From FEN-1219 sp963713355 (lineage in GTDB: Bacteria; Pseudomonadota; Gammaproteobacteria; Steroidobacterales; Rariloculaceae), in NCBI GenBank assembly GCA_963713355.1, contig CAVQLK010000007.1, positions 1 to 64,000 of the forward strand: a DNA stretch of 64,000 nt, read 5' to 3'. Below, one piece after another: positions 8,370 through 17,861 of the stretch (its first letter is position 1; each line of letters starts with the position of its first letter). Below the pieces are notes generated by a model that was not told where the DNA came from, ran no database searches, and worked only from the letters and a program-made list of their open reading frames with translations. The translations under genes and the position numbers were made by a program.

Positions 8370-11141
8370 TTACTCGTAGCGCAACGCTTCCATCGGCGCG
8401 ATGCGGGACGCGCGCCGTGCCGGCACGTAGCTCGCACCGAGCACGACCAACGAGATGGCGGCCACCGCTGCGATCAGCACCGCAGGGTCGTGGCCGGAGA
8501 GGCCGACGAGCAGTGCTTCCGCGACGCGTCCGAGCCCAGCGGCCGCGGCGAGCCCAATGCTGCTTCCGATGACGGTCATCAAGCCGACTTGCTTGACCAC
8601 GAGCGCGCGTAGACCCGACGGTTCCGCGCCGAGCGCTAGCCTAAGGCCAAGCTCGCGCGTCCGCTGCGCGACGTTGTAGGCGAGCACGCCGTAAAGGCCG
8701 ATGGCCGCCAGCAGTGTCGCGAGCACTGCAAAGCTTGCGGAGAGCATCGCGATGAGGCGCTCCCGGTAAACGTCGTTCCGCACTTGCATTTCCATCGTGC
8801 GTAGGTCAGTCACGGGCACGTTCGGATCGATCTCTGCGACCACACGCGGAATCATGCGCATGAGCGCGCCTGGGTCGAGACCTCGCACGTAGAACGTCAA
8901 TCCGTCGAGATTCGCATCACGCTGTCGGGGGAAAAAGACCGTTGGCGGAACGTCGTCGGTGACGCCGGCGTACTTGGTGTCGGCAGTCACGCCGACGATC
9001 TCGATCCCTCGAAAACGGCCCAGGTCGAAGCGTGTCCCGAGCGCGGCGTCGCCGAGCCCGAACACGCGAGCGAAGCTCTCGTTGATGACGGCTACGGGCG
9101 GCGAGTCCGGCGTATCCGAAGCGTCGAAGCCACGCCCGGCAAGCACTGGAATCGAGAGCGCCCGAAAAAAACCGGAGCTCACGGCATTCATGTTGATCGG
9201 GCCGCCAACGACCGGCGGGTTCGGGAAGCCCTGAAACTGCGACGTGTGGTTCGTCCAATTTCTGCTCGCCAGCAGCGCGATCCTCGAAGATCCCACGTTG
9301 CTGACGCCGGGCTCTGCGGCGAGCCGTTCTTCGATGCCGTCGAACGTTGCCATTGCGCGTTCCGGACTCTGCCCGGCTGTCCGCGGCGAGATCGAGAACA
9401 TTGCCACCGACTCGACGTCGATACCGAGATCGATTCGGGCGATGTTCGCGAAGCTCACGGTGAGCAGGCCGGCCAGCGCGAGCAGCGTCGTCGAAAATGC
9501 GATCTGCGCCGTTGCCAGCGCGTTGCGAACGCGGGTCATGCCGCGGCCGCCGAGGGTCCTGGAGGCCACGCCCTTGAGGACGAGACCGGGTTCGGCGCTT
9601 GCCGCCTGAACAGCCGGTGCCGCCCCGAACAGCAGCACGGTGCACAGCGATATGGCGCCTGCGAACGCCAGCGCCGCCGGGCTCAGCTCCATGCTCAATG
9701 CCGACGCAAGCTGCTCGGGCAGCAGGGCGCCGATGGCGCGCAGCGTCAGCGCCGCCACGGGCAAGCTGGCGACGCCGCCGATGACGGCGATCGTGCCGAC
9801 CTCGAGCAGCGACTGTTTCACGAGCCGCCACCGGCTGGCACCCATCGTGACGCGAACCGCCATCTCGCCGGCCCGCGACAGACCGCGCACGAGCAGTAGA
9901 TTGGCGACGTTGACGCAGACGATCATCAGGACCAATGCCGTGATGCCGAGCAGCACCGTCAGAGGTTCCGCGCTGTCGTCGCGCAGCAGCCCCTTTCGCT
10001 CGCCGCCCGGCTCGAGCGTGATGCGCTTGGCCTTGAACTGCTCGAGGATTCCCGTAGGCACTGCGCTCCACAACGGCACTTCGACTTCGTTGATGATTCC
10101 GCCGTAGATGCCGTTGATGCTCGCGGACGCCTGCTCCAGCGACACGCCGGGGCCAAGCCGCGCAAGCAAATACACCCACCGCGAACGCCGATCGTCCTGG
10201 TCGCTGGGTCTCCAAGGCTCCATGAGCCAACGCAACGTGATCGGCACGAAGACGCGCGGCTGAACCCCGACCACCGTGCCTCGGAAACCCTCGGGCGCCA
10301 CGCCGATCACGGCGAGCTCGCGGCCGTTGACGGTGAGCGTGCGGCCGATCACGCCCGGATCGCCCGCGAACCGGCTCTGCCAGTAGTCGTGGCTCAGCAC
10401 GACGACGGCCGATTCGCCGACCTGCGGCTCGTCCTGCGGCCCGATCAGGCGGCCGAGCGCGGGGGAAAGCCCGAGCACGCTGAAATAGCCGCCGGACACC
10501 ATCATTCCGCCGCCGGCGACCGTCTGCAGCTCCTCGGCGACGCTCGCTTGGAAATCGCGATGCGCGGAGAGACCCGTGAACACGGACTGTTGCTGCTCCA
10601 GATCGCGGAACATCGGGTAGCTGAAGATGTGCTCGTGGTCGCCCGACAAGCTCGCGGTCCCGCCACCGAGCAACGGGGGCGTTGTCGCGAGCCCGACGAG
10701 CCGCTCGGGCCCGGGGACGGGCAGCGACTGCACGAGAACTTGGTGGAACAGCGAAAAGATCGCCGTCGTCGCGCCGATGCCGAGCGCGAGGATCAGGACG
10801 GCCGTGGCGGTGAAGCTCTTGTGCTTGGCGAATGCGCGCGCGGCATAACGCAGGTCTTGCCAGAGATCCTCGAGTAGGTGCCCCGTCGAAGCGCCGACCG
10901 GGATCGGCTGCGGCGCGTGCGCCTGCCGTAGCGCGGCGATGCGCTGCGCGAGCGCGTTGCCGGCTTGGAACTCGGCGAGCGCCAAGCGCGTCGCCTCGTC
11001 CGGCGGTGCGCCCGCCGACGCCGCCTCGCGATAGCGTTCCGCGAGGTGCTGCGCGATCTCGTCGACGATGTCGGCCTCGCGCTCCGGCTTCAAGTTGAGC
11101 GGCGCGAGGCGCGCGCGGACCTCGTTCTGCCAGTCATGCAT
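8370..11141 (-). CDS. ADOP-type orphan permease B (923 aa)
   Basis: Same architecture as permease A: prefix domain (MHDWQNEVRARLAPLNLKPE onward), then two MacB-core/FtsX modules with TTAIFSLFHQVLVQSLPVP, IVCVNVANLLLVRG, and terminal YNVAQRTRELGLRLALGAEP and SYVPARRASRIAPMEALRYE. The start at 11141 overlaps the 3' end of the PadR gene by 8 nt, so translation is probably coupled. A longer open frame extends upstream through padR but lacks a sensible start. It is a paralogue of the plus-strand permease C, sharing long identical stretches such as EHIFSYPMFRDLEQQQ. No ATPase is encoded nearby. Role in efflux or envelope transport is inference from MacB kinship only. Confidence 0.85.
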   Translation of the reverse strand: MHDWQNEVRARLAPLNLKPEREADIVDEIAQHLAERYREAASAGAPPDEATRLALAEFQAGNALAQRIAALRQAHAPQPIPVGASTGHLLEDLWQDLRYAARAFAKHKSFTATAVLILALGIGATTAIFSLFHQVLVQSLPVPGPERLVGLATTPPLLGGGTASLSGDHEHIFSYPMFRDLEQQQSVFTGLSAHRDFQASVAEELQTVAGGGMMVSGGYFSVLGLSPALGRLIGPQDEPQVGESAVVVLSHDYWQSRFAGDPGVIGRTLTVNGRELAVIGVAPEGFRGTVVGVQPRVFVPITLRWLMEPWRPSDQDDRRSRWVYLLARLGPGVSLEQASASINGIYGGIINEVEVPLWSAVPTGILEQFKAKRITLEPGGERKGLLRDDSAEPLTVLLGITALVLMIVCVNVANLLLVRGLSRAGEMAVRVTMGASRWRLVKQSLLEVGTIAVIGGVASLPVAALTLRAIGALLPEQLASALSMELSPAALAFAGAISLCTVLLFGAAPAVQAASAEPGLVLKGVASRTLGGRGMTRVRNALATAQIAFSTTLLALAGLLTVSFANIARIDLGIDVESVAMFSISPRTAGQSPERAMATFDGIEERLAAEPGVSNVGSSRIALLASRNWTNHTSQFQGFPNPPVVGGPINMNAVSSGFFRALSIPVLAGRGFDASDTPDSPPVAVINESFARVFGLGDAALGTRFDLGRFRGIEIVGVTADTKYAGVTDDVPPTVFFPRQRDANLDGLTFYVRGLDPGALMRMIPRVVAEIDPNVPVTDLRTMEMQVRNDVYRERLIAMLSASFAVLATLLAAIGLYGVLAYNVAQRTRELGLRLALGAEPSGLRALVVKQVGLMTVIGSSIGLAAAAGLGRVAEALLVGLSGHDPAVLIAAVAAISLVVLGASYVPARRASRIAPMEALRYE

Positions 11142-11486
11142 GCTGGGCTCCGGTGATCCTGCGCACGGCCTCGACGAACGTCTCCCACGTCGCGAGCTGC
11201 GCGGCGAGCACGCGGCGGCCGTCGGCCGTGACCTTGTAGAACCGGCGCCGCCGCTCGCCGGGCTTCTCCACCCAAGTTCCCTTGATCCAACCGCGTTCCT
11301 CGAGCCGATAGAGCAGCGGATACAGCGAATCGATGTGGAACGTGAGTAACCCGCCCGAGCGGACATGGATCAACTTGCTGAGCTCGTAACCGTGGCGGGG
11401 TTGCGCATCCAGTAGGGAGAGGATCAGCAACTCGGCGGAGCCCTTTTTCAGCTCACGATCGAGGGCGCGGTGTCGATGTCTGTCAT
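11134..11486 (-). pseudogene. PadR family regulator with apparent 5' frameshift
   Basis: The body encodes a PadR winged-helix protein: KKGSAELLILSLLDAQPRHG, YELSKLIHVRSGGLLTFHID, SLYPLLYRLEERGWIKGTW, then a short dimerisation helix ending ITGAQHA. The homologue at 17858 begins MADIDDRILARELKKGSAEL. Here an ATG at 11486-11484 begins MTDID, but the frame then runs to a stop, whereas the RALDRELKKG part is in another frame. One missing base near 11470 explains this. Either the gene is inactivated, or the base is a sequencing error, or translation starts at the internal TTG near 11430, giving 98 residues without part of helix 1. Its stop overlaps permease B by 8 nt. Confidence 0.65.
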
Positions 11487-11493
11487 AGACAGA
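11479..11493. promoter_or_regulatory. palindrome over the padR start, candidate autoregulatory operator
   Basis: TCTGTC-ATA-GACAGA is a perfect 6-bp inverted repeat with a 3-bp centre, lying across the ATG at 11486-11484. PadR proteins commonly bind dyads at their own promoters, so this is a plausible operator. The sequence differs from the dyad at the other padR in this window. Confidence 0.4.
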
Positions 11494-11597
11494 TAGTATG
11501 ACGGCAGATATCAGTGGTCAAACAGGCAGCGGGGTTCGCGCGGTGGGTCCGCTTATGCCCGATCGCCTCGTCCTGTGCGGGACCTGTGCGACGACGC

Positions 11598-12301
11598 CTA
11601 CTCGGCCCGCAGCGCCTCCGCCGGATTCACGCGCGTCGCGCGGCGGACCGGCGGCCACACCGCGAGCGCCACGGCGAGAGTTACCGTGAGCAGCGCGGCG
11701 CCGTACGCGATCGGATCGGCCGCGGAGACGCCGTAGAGCTGCGCGCGAAACGCGAACGCGGCGATGGCGGCGCCCACGAGCCCGATCAACAATCCCACCG
11801 CGAGTAGTCGAGCGACTTCGCCGGTCACCAATCTCGCGACCGCCCGAGGGCTCGCGCCGAGCGCCTGGCGAACGCCGAGCTCGCGCCGCCGCACGGCCAC
11901 GCCATACGCCGTCACGCCGTAGGCGCCGAGCCCCGTCAACAGCAGCGCCGCGACCGCGAACGCGGCCGCGAGGACCATCGCGAATCGCCGCGCCGAGCGC
12001 GCGGCCTCGACGTACTCCGTGAACGGCCGAACCTCGGACCACGCCAGCCGCCGGTCCAACTCCGTCATCGTTGCCCGGACTTGCGGCGCCAGCGCGTCGG
12101 GCGGGACCGTGGCGCGGACCACGAACGCCATCGGGTTGCGCGGTGCCTGCCGCACCGGATAGTAGATTTGCTCGCGCACCTCTTGGGTGGGCCGCCGGTG
12201 CTTCAAGTGACGCACGACTCCGACGACGGTCACCGTCACCGCCGGCCCACCCGTCGTGCGCGGATCGCCGACGAAGCGTTGGCCGATCGCGCTCTCGCCC
12301 G
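11598..12301 (-). pseudogene. ADOP-type permease, truncated 3' copy (about 235 codons)
   Basis: From the stop at 11598 up to 12301 this is a close copy of the last ~700 bp of the permease at 15013-17481: GESAIGQRFVGDPRTTGGPA, then VTVTVVGVVRHLKHRRPTQE, RRLAWSEVRPFTEYVEAARS, and the terminal FtsX helices to EALRAE. Homology breaks abruptly inside the GESAIGQRF codons. The bases upstream (12302-12419) are open but unrelated in translation. The reading frame through the copied part is intact, but there is no start, prefix or first module, so it cannot make a working ADOP permease. A short C-terminal FtsX-like peptide could still be made from internal starts. Confidence 0.75.
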
Positions 12302-12477
12302 ATAGCGTGGAGTTCGCCTTGCCCTTGCCTTCCCGATAGCGGGATGCACGCGCCAATATCGGGATCCGCAGCGGTGACGCGCCGTTTACTTGTTGAGCGG
12401 ATCCCGCGACTCGCGTCATCTAGGACGCTGGCACAGTTGTTGCTGCCCGACGTCCGGGGCTCGGGGAGGAGCACGCC

Positions 12478-14973
12478 ATGAACAACATCACAGGCGCTGT
12501 TCGGCAGCTGAAGCGCCGGCCTGGTCTTTCATTGACCATCATCGCCATCCTCGCGCTGGGTGTCGGTTCAACGACGGCCATGTTCTCGTTGTTTTACGAG
12601 GTAGTCGTCCAGTCCCTCCCGGTGCCCGAGCCTGACCGACTCGTAGAGCTCGCCACATCAGGACCAATGGCCGGTGGCGCTGCCGTCAGTTTGTCGGGCG
12701 GGGCCGAGCATATCTTCAGCTACCCAATGTTCCGTGATCTCGAGCAGCAGCAGACCGTGTTCGCGGGGCTCGCCGCACACCGCGATTTCCAGGCCGGCGT
12801 GGTCGAAGGACAGCAGACCAGCGCGGGCAGCGGAGTGTTGGTGTCCGGCGGCTACTTTGGCGTCCTCGGTTTGACCCCGGCGCTCGGACGTTTGATTGCG
12901 CCTCAAGATGAACCGCAGGTCGGTGAATCGGCCGTAGTTGTATTGAGCTACGACTATTGGCAAAGCCGTTTCGGGGCCAATCCGGACGTGATTGGCCGCA
13001 CTCTGACGATCAACGGTCAAACACTCGTTATCGTTGGTGTTGCACCAGAAGGTTTTCGAGGCACGATCGTTGGTCTTCAGCCGCGTGTATTTGTGCCGAT
13101 AACGTTGCGCTGGCTCATGGAGCCGTGGAGATCCCGCGACGAAACCGATCGGCGGTCGCTGTGGGTCTACATGTTGGCGCGGTTGCAGCCTGGACTGTCG
13201 GCGGAACAGGCATTAGCAAGCATCAACAACGTCTACGGCGGAATTCTCAACGAGGTCGAAGCTCCGCTGAATAGTGCGATGCCCGCCGACGCGCTGGAGC
13301 AGTTTCGCAACAAACGCATCCGATTTGAGGCTGGCGGAGAGCGAAAAGGTCTGCTCCGGAACGCGACGGCTCAACCGTTGGCGATGTTGCTTGGCATCAC
13401 AGCGCTGGTCCTCATGATCGTCTGCGTGAACATCGCGAATCTGTTACTCGTGCGCGGCGTTTCGAAGGCCGGAGAGATGGCAATTCGAGCCACCATGGGT
13501 GCTTCACGATCGCGGCTGGTCTTGGAGTCGCTCACGGATGTTGGCGTGATCGCTATCGTCGGCGGCATTGTGAGCTTGCCCGTTGCCGCAGCGACGCTGC
13601 GCATCATCGGCGCCATGCTGCCGGAACAGCTCGCCTCCGCAATCAGCATCGAGCTGAGTCCCGCGGCACTGTGGTTTGCGGGCGGCGTATCGCTGTGCAC
13701 GCTTCTGCTCTTCGGCGTGGCACCAGCAGCGCAAGCAGCGCGGACCGATCCGGGCGCTGGGTTGAAGCGCGCCGCGGCGAGAACCGTCGGTAGCAGCGGC
13801 ATGGTGCGCGTTCGCAATGTGCTCGCGACGACGCAGATCGCGTTCTCGACCGTGCTGCTCGTTCTGGGTGGGTTGTTTGCACTGAGCCTTACGAACATCT
13901 CCCGCGTGGATCTCGGGCTCGATATCGAGTCCGTTGTGACATTCACGATTTCGCCGCGAGCAATCGGCCAGAGTCCACAACGCGCGCAGGCAACGTTCGA
14001 TAGCATCGAGGAACGACTCGCCGCCGAGCCTGGCGTTAGCGGAGTCGGCTCCTCCAGGATCCCGCTGCTCGCGAGCGAAGGGTGGACGAATGTTAGCTCG
14101 GATTTTTTCGGTTTCGAGAACGCTCCCGACGTCGACCGCCCGATCGGGATCAACGCGGTGAGCTCCGGCTTCCTCAGCACGTTCTCCATTCCAGTGCTTT
14201 TCGGGCGTGACTTCCGTGCGTCGGACACGCGCGAATCGCCGCGCGTCGCGGTCGTCAACGAGAGCTTCGTTCGCCTATTCAGTCTCGGGGACGCCGCGCT
14301 CGGCGAGCGTTTCGACATCGGCAGTCGTCGACAGAACATCGAGATTGTCGGTGTGATTGCGGACACCAAGTACAGCGGTGTCACGGACGACATCCCGCCG
14401 ACTGTCTTCCTACCGCGGCAGCAAGAAGACAATCTCGATGGGCTGACGTACTACGTACGAGGCTTCGACTCGGGCGCGCTCATGCGCGTGATTCCGCGCA
14501 TCGTATCGGAGATCGATTCGACCCTACCCGTGACGATCCTGCGCACAATGGAAAAGCAAGCGCAGAACAACGTATACCGCGAGCGCCTGATCGCGACACT
14601 ATCCGCGAGCTTCGCGGGACTCGCTGCGTTGCTCACGGCCATCGGCCTCTACGGCGTGCTTGCCTACAATGTTGCGCAGCGCACCCGGGAACTCGGGCTG
14701 AGACAAGCCCTTGGCGCGGAGCCGGGGAGCTTGCGCGCGCTCGTCCTCAAGCAGGTCGGCTTGATGGCAGCGATCGGAACGAGCATTGGGCTTGTTGCTG
14801 CGGTGGGCCTCGGCCGGCTCGCTCAGGCGCTGCTATTCGGTTTGTCCGGCAATGATCCCATCGTACTGGTCGCCACTGTCGCGGCGATATCGCTCGTCGT
14901 GCTCGCTGCGAGCTATGGGCCGGCACGGCGTGCGTCCAACATTGCACCCATGGAAGCGTTGCGCCACGAGTGA
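12478..14973 (+). CDS. ADOP-type orphan permease C (831 aa), no prefix domain
   Basis: A full-length two-module MacB/FtsX-like permease starting at ATG 12478 with a strong GGGGAGGAG site 6 nt upstream. It begins directly with the first helix (MNNITGAVRQLKRRPGLSLT, then IIAILALGVGSTTAMFSLFY) and lacks the PadR-linked prefix domain of permeases A and B. Characteristic segments are EHIFSYPMFRDLEQQQTVFA, IVCVNIANLLLVRGVSKAGE, VLAYNVAQRTRELGLRQALG and SYGPARRASNIAPMEALRHE. It is most similar to permease B but points the other way. GC content is lower in places than in the neighbouring copies. No ATPase or regulator is adjacent. The substrate is unknown. Confidence 0.85.
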   Translation: MNNITGAVRQLKRRPGLSLTIIAILALGVGSTTAMFSLFYEVVVQSLPVPEPDRLVELATSGPMAGGAAVSLSGGAEHIFSYPMFRDLEQQQTVFAGLAAHRDFQAGVVEGQQTSAGSGVLVSGGYFGVLGLTPALGRLIAPQDEPQVGESAVVVLSYDYWQSRFGANPDVIGRTLTINGQTLVIVGVAPEGFRGTIVGLQPRVFVPITLRWLMEPWRSRDETDRRSLWVYMLARLQPGLSAEQALASINNVYGGILNEVEAPLNSAMPADALEQFRNKRIRFEAGGERKGLLRNATAQPLAMLLGITALVLMIVCVNIANLLLVRGVSKAGEMAIRATMGASRSRLVLESLTDVGVIAIVGGIVSLPVAAATLRIIGAMLPEQLASAISIELSPAALWFAGGVSLCTLLLFGVAPAAQAARTDPGAGLKRAAARTVGSSGMVRVRNVLATTQIAFSTVLLVLGGLFALSLTNISRVDLGLDIESVVTFTISPRAIGQSPQRAQATFDSIEERLAAEPGVSGVGSSRIPLLASEGWTNVSSDFFGFENAPDVDRPIGINAVSSGFLSTFSIPVLFGRDFRASDTRESPRVAVVNESFVRLFSLGDAALGERFDIGSRRQNIEIVGVIADTKYSGVTDDIPPTVFLPRQQEDNLDGLTYYVRGFDSGALMRVIPRIVSEIDSTLPVTILRTMEKQAQNNVYRERLIATLSASFAGLAALLTAIGLYGVLAYNVAQRTRELGLRQALGAEPGSLRALVLKQVGLMAAIGTSIGLVAAVGLGRLAQALLFGLSGNDPIVLVATVAAISLVVLAASYGPARRASNIAPMEALRHE

Positions 14974-15012
14974 TCCACAACACCGTCGATACGGTGCGCC
15001 GCGCTCCGATGC

Positions 15013-17481
15013 CTAGTCGGCGCGCAGCGCCTCCGCCGGATTCACGCGGGTCGCGCGCCGCACGGGCAGCCACACCGCGAGCGCCACGGCTATCGTCACC
15101 GTGAGCAGCGCCGCGCCGTACGCGATCGGATCGGCCGCGGAGACGCCATAAAGCTGCGCGCGAAACGAGAACGCGGCGATTGCGGCGCCGGCGAGCCCGA
15201 GCACCAACCCCGCCGCGAGCAGCCGAGCGACTTCGCCGGTCACCAATCTCGCGACCGCCCGAGGGCTCGCGCCGAGCGCCTGACGAACGCCGAGCTCGCG
15301 CCGCCGCACGGCCACGCCATACGCCGTCACGCCGTAGGCGCCGAGCCCCGTCAACAGCAGCGCTGCGACCGCGAACGCGGCCGCGAGCACCATCGCGAAC
15401 CGCCGCGCCGAGCGCGCGGCCTCGACGTACTCCGTGAACGGCCGAACGTCGGACCACGCCAGCCGCCGGTCGAGCTCCGTCATCGTTGCCCGGACTTGCG
15501 GCGCCAGCACGCCGGGCGGGACCGTGGCGCGGACCACGAACGCCATCGGGTTGCGCGGCGCCTGCCGCACCGGATAGTAGATTTGCTCGCGCACCTCTTG
15601 CGTGGGCCGCCGGTGCTTCAAGTGACGCACGACTCCGACGACGGTCACCGTCACCGCCGGCCCACCCGTCGTGCGCGGATCGCCGACGAAGCGCTGGCCG
15701 ATCGCGCTCTCGCCCGGCCACATCCGCTGCGCCAAGCGCTCGTCGACGATCGCGACGGTCGGGGCCTCGGGGACATCCGCGTCGGTGAAAAACCGTCCCT
15801 CGAGCAAGCGCGCTCCCACGGCTTCGAAGTAGCCCGGCAGCACGGCGCGTGTGTCCGCGGTCCCCGCGTTGTCGCGGTCGGTGTCGCCCTCGTGCAGATA
15901 CGGCGTCGCCCAGTTCGGCAGCCCCTCGTCGTAGGGCAGATGGCTGATCGCGCCGACCTGCGTCACGCCGGGCAGCGCACCGAGCCGCGAGCGCAGCTCC
16001 TCGAGGAATGGCTCGCCGCCGCCGAACGAATCGAGCACCTCGGGGTTCGGGTTCGGTAGCCGAAACGTGACCACGTTCTGCGCCGAGAAGCCGGGGTCGG
16101 AATTCACTAGCTGCGCGAATCCACGCACGAGCAGCGCGGCGCTCACGAGCAGCACGACGCTCAACGCGAGTTGGCACACGACCAACGCCGCGCGCCGCCG
16201 ATAGGGCAGGCCCGTGCCGCCGACACGCGCCACGCCGTTCAGCACGCCGGACACGTTCGTGCGCCAGAGCGCAGCGGTCGGTGCGAGCGACAGCAACAGA
16301 CCCCAGGTCAGCGTCACACCCGCAGCGAACGCGAGCACCGTGGCGTCGATGTGCGCGGCGTCGAGCCGGCTCAACGTGGAGGGACGCAGCGCGAGCAGCA
16401 GCTTCAGGCAGACCTGCGCGATCCAGATTCCGGCGAGCCCGCCGAGCGCGGCCAACAGCACCCCCTCGGCCGCGTGCAGCCGAAACACGCGGCCGGGACC
16501 CGCGCCGAGCGCGAGCCGCACCGCCGTCTCGTGCTGCCGCGTGGCGGCGCGCGCAACGAACAGACTCGCGACGTTCACACACGCAATGACGAGCAGCAGG
16601 GCGACGCCGCCAAACAGCATCAGGACCGTCGGCTTCACGTCGCGCACGGCCTCCGCATGCAGCGGCACGCTGGTCAGGCGGAGCCCGCGCTCGCCGTAGA
16701 ACACGTGCTCGCGGCCGATGTCCGTGCCGACGCGCGCGATCTCGGCCTCCGCCTGCACGAAGGTGACGTCGGGCCGCATGCGCGCGACGACGCGCAGGAA
16801 CCGTTGACCGCGTGGAGCCTCGCCGAACCAGGACGACTCGAGCGGCAACCACGCTTGCAGATCGTCCGGGATGTTCGAGTCCGGCGGCATCATCGTGCGG
16901 AAACCGGGCGGCATGATGCCGACGATGGTGCGCTGCCCGTCGCTGACGCGGATCGTGCTGCCGACGACCGAGGGATCGCCGCCGAAGCGCCGCTGCCACA
17001 GCGCATGGGAGAGAACCATCGTTGGTGCGGCGCCTTCGTCGGCCGCCGTGAAAGTGCGGCCCTGCGCGGCGCCGGCGCCGAGCACCTCGAAAAAGTCGGT
17101 CGTGACGAGACCGATCCGAAGCTCCTCGGGATTCTCGCCCGTGATCATCGTGGTGTTCGACCAGATCCCACCGATGCCTGCGAACGACATCGTGCGCTCG
17201 CGCAGGTCGTGCAGCTCCGCGGCGGCGAGCGGCACGCGGCCCAAGTTTCCGCCGGTGAGGTCGTGGCCGACGAATAGCAATTGTTCTCCGTCCCTGAACG
17301 GGAGGTCTTCGAGGAGCATCGCGTTGACGAGGCTGAAGATCGCCGTGGTGGCGCCGATGCCGAGGCCGAGCGTGAGGATGGTGAGTGAAGCGAGCAGTGG
17401 GGCGCGGCGGAGGTGGCGCACGGCGTTGCGCAGGTCGCCAAGCGTGGTCTCGACGGTGTGCCTGATTGCGACGCGTTGCAT
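15013..17481 (-). CDS. ADOP-type orphan permease D (822 aa), intact parent of the two remnants
   Basis: An intact two-module permease of 822 residues without the prefix domain, starting MQRVAIRHTVETTLGDLRNA. The first helix is LTLGLGIGATTAIFSLVNAM near residues 38-57. The mid-protein FtsX part contains VIACVNVASLFVARAATRQH. The second periplasmic part contains RQAPRNPMAFVVRATVPPGV, and the end is GVAVRRRELGVRQALGASPR, then PVRRATRVNPAEALRAD. Its last 700 bp occur again at 11598-12301, and a deleted version of the last 560 bp occurs at 5241-5659, all in the same orientation. It is divergent from padR2 and may share that intergenic promoter region. Transport function is inferred from family only. 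Confidence 0.85.
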   Translation of the reverse strand: MQRVAIRHTVETTLGDLRNAVRHLRRAPLLASLTILTLGLGIGATTAIFSLVNAMLLEDLPFRDGEQLLFVGHDLTGGNLGRVPLAAAELHDLRERTMSFAGIGGIWSNTTMITGENPEELRIGLVTTDFFEVLGAGAAQGRTFTAADEGAAPTMVLSHALWQRRFGGDPSVVGSTIRVSDGQRTIVGIMPPGFRTMMPPDSNIPDDLQAWLPLESSWFGEAPRGQRFLRVVARMRPDVTFVQAEAEIARVGTDIGREHVFYGERGLRLTSVPLHAEAVRDVKPTVLMLFGGVALLLVIACVNVASLFVARAATRQHETAVRLALGAGPGRVFRLHAAEGVLLAALGGLAGIWIAQVCLKLLLALRPSTLSRLDAAHIDATVLAFAAGVTLTWGLLLSLAPTAALWRTNVSGVLNGVARVGGTGLPYRRRAALVVCQLALSVVLLVSAALLVRGFAQLVNSDPGFSAQNVVTFRLPNPNPEVLDSFGGGEPFLEELRSRLGALPGVTQVGAISHLPYDEGLPNWATPYLHEGDTDRDNAGTADTRAVLPGYFEAVGARLLEGRFFTDADVPEAPTVAIVDERLAQRMWPGESAIGQRFVGDPRTTGGPAVTVTVVGVVRHLKHRRPTQEVREQIYYPVRQAPRNPMAFVVRATVPPGVLAPQVRATMTELDRRLAWSDVRPFTEYVEAARSARRFAMVLAAAFAVAALLLTGLGAYGVTAYGVAVRRRELGVRQALGASPRAVARLVTGEVARLLAAGLVLGLAGAAIAAFSFRAQLYGVSAADPIAYGAALLTVTIAVALAVWLPVRRATRVNPAEALRAD

Positions 17482-17840
17482 TCGGTTTCCCGACTCGTTA
17501 GCCGTGAGCCCCGTCCGCTAGCATAAGTTCTGCGCGCGCTGGGCCGCGCGTGTCGAGCCGCCTTTCATTCTTCTGCCGGCGTCACCGTGTCCACAGGGAG
17601 CTAGCTGGGGCGCTGTGGAGGAGCCGCCAAAGGAAGTTGGCGCTCGCGTGTGTCGCATAAGGGCGATGCCAAAATAGGCGGTCGCTCGACACGCCTCGTG
17701 CGAGGCACATGACGGGCGGGCCTCGTGCGGATCCCGCGGGGTACGCAGACGTCGGGACTTAGTTGCATCACCAACTTGAGACGGCGTCGCCTTGGAAGGG
17801 CTCGCGAGATGTCGATGACTTGCTCTGCGCACCACACTGG
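17482..17840. other. gene-free divergent promoter region between permease D and padR2
   Basis: No convincing gene was seen in these 359 bases. They separate two divergent genes and should hold both promoters. Visible structures are TCCACAG/CTGTGGA, an inverted repeat separated by about 16 nt near 17589-17618, and a short GCCTCG/CGAGGC hairpin near 17693. No clear -35/-10 pair was recognised. Confidence 0.4.
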
Positions 17841-17861
17841 CCATAGCATATGTGGCTATGG
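17841..17861. promoter_or_regulatory. palindrome over the padR2 start, candidate operator
   Basis: CCATAGC-atatgtg-GCTATGG is a perfect 7-bp inverted repeat with a 7-bp spacer whose right arm contains the ATG at 17858. Dyads overlapping the translation start of padR genes are typical autoregulatory sites, so PadR2 probably represses its own operon here. Binding is inferred. Confidence 0.45.

Noticed and set aside
14747..16999. Long minus-strand open frame of 750 codons
   Set aside because: It is a shadow of permease D in another frame. It is extremely arginine-rich with no domain, typical of high-GC overlap.
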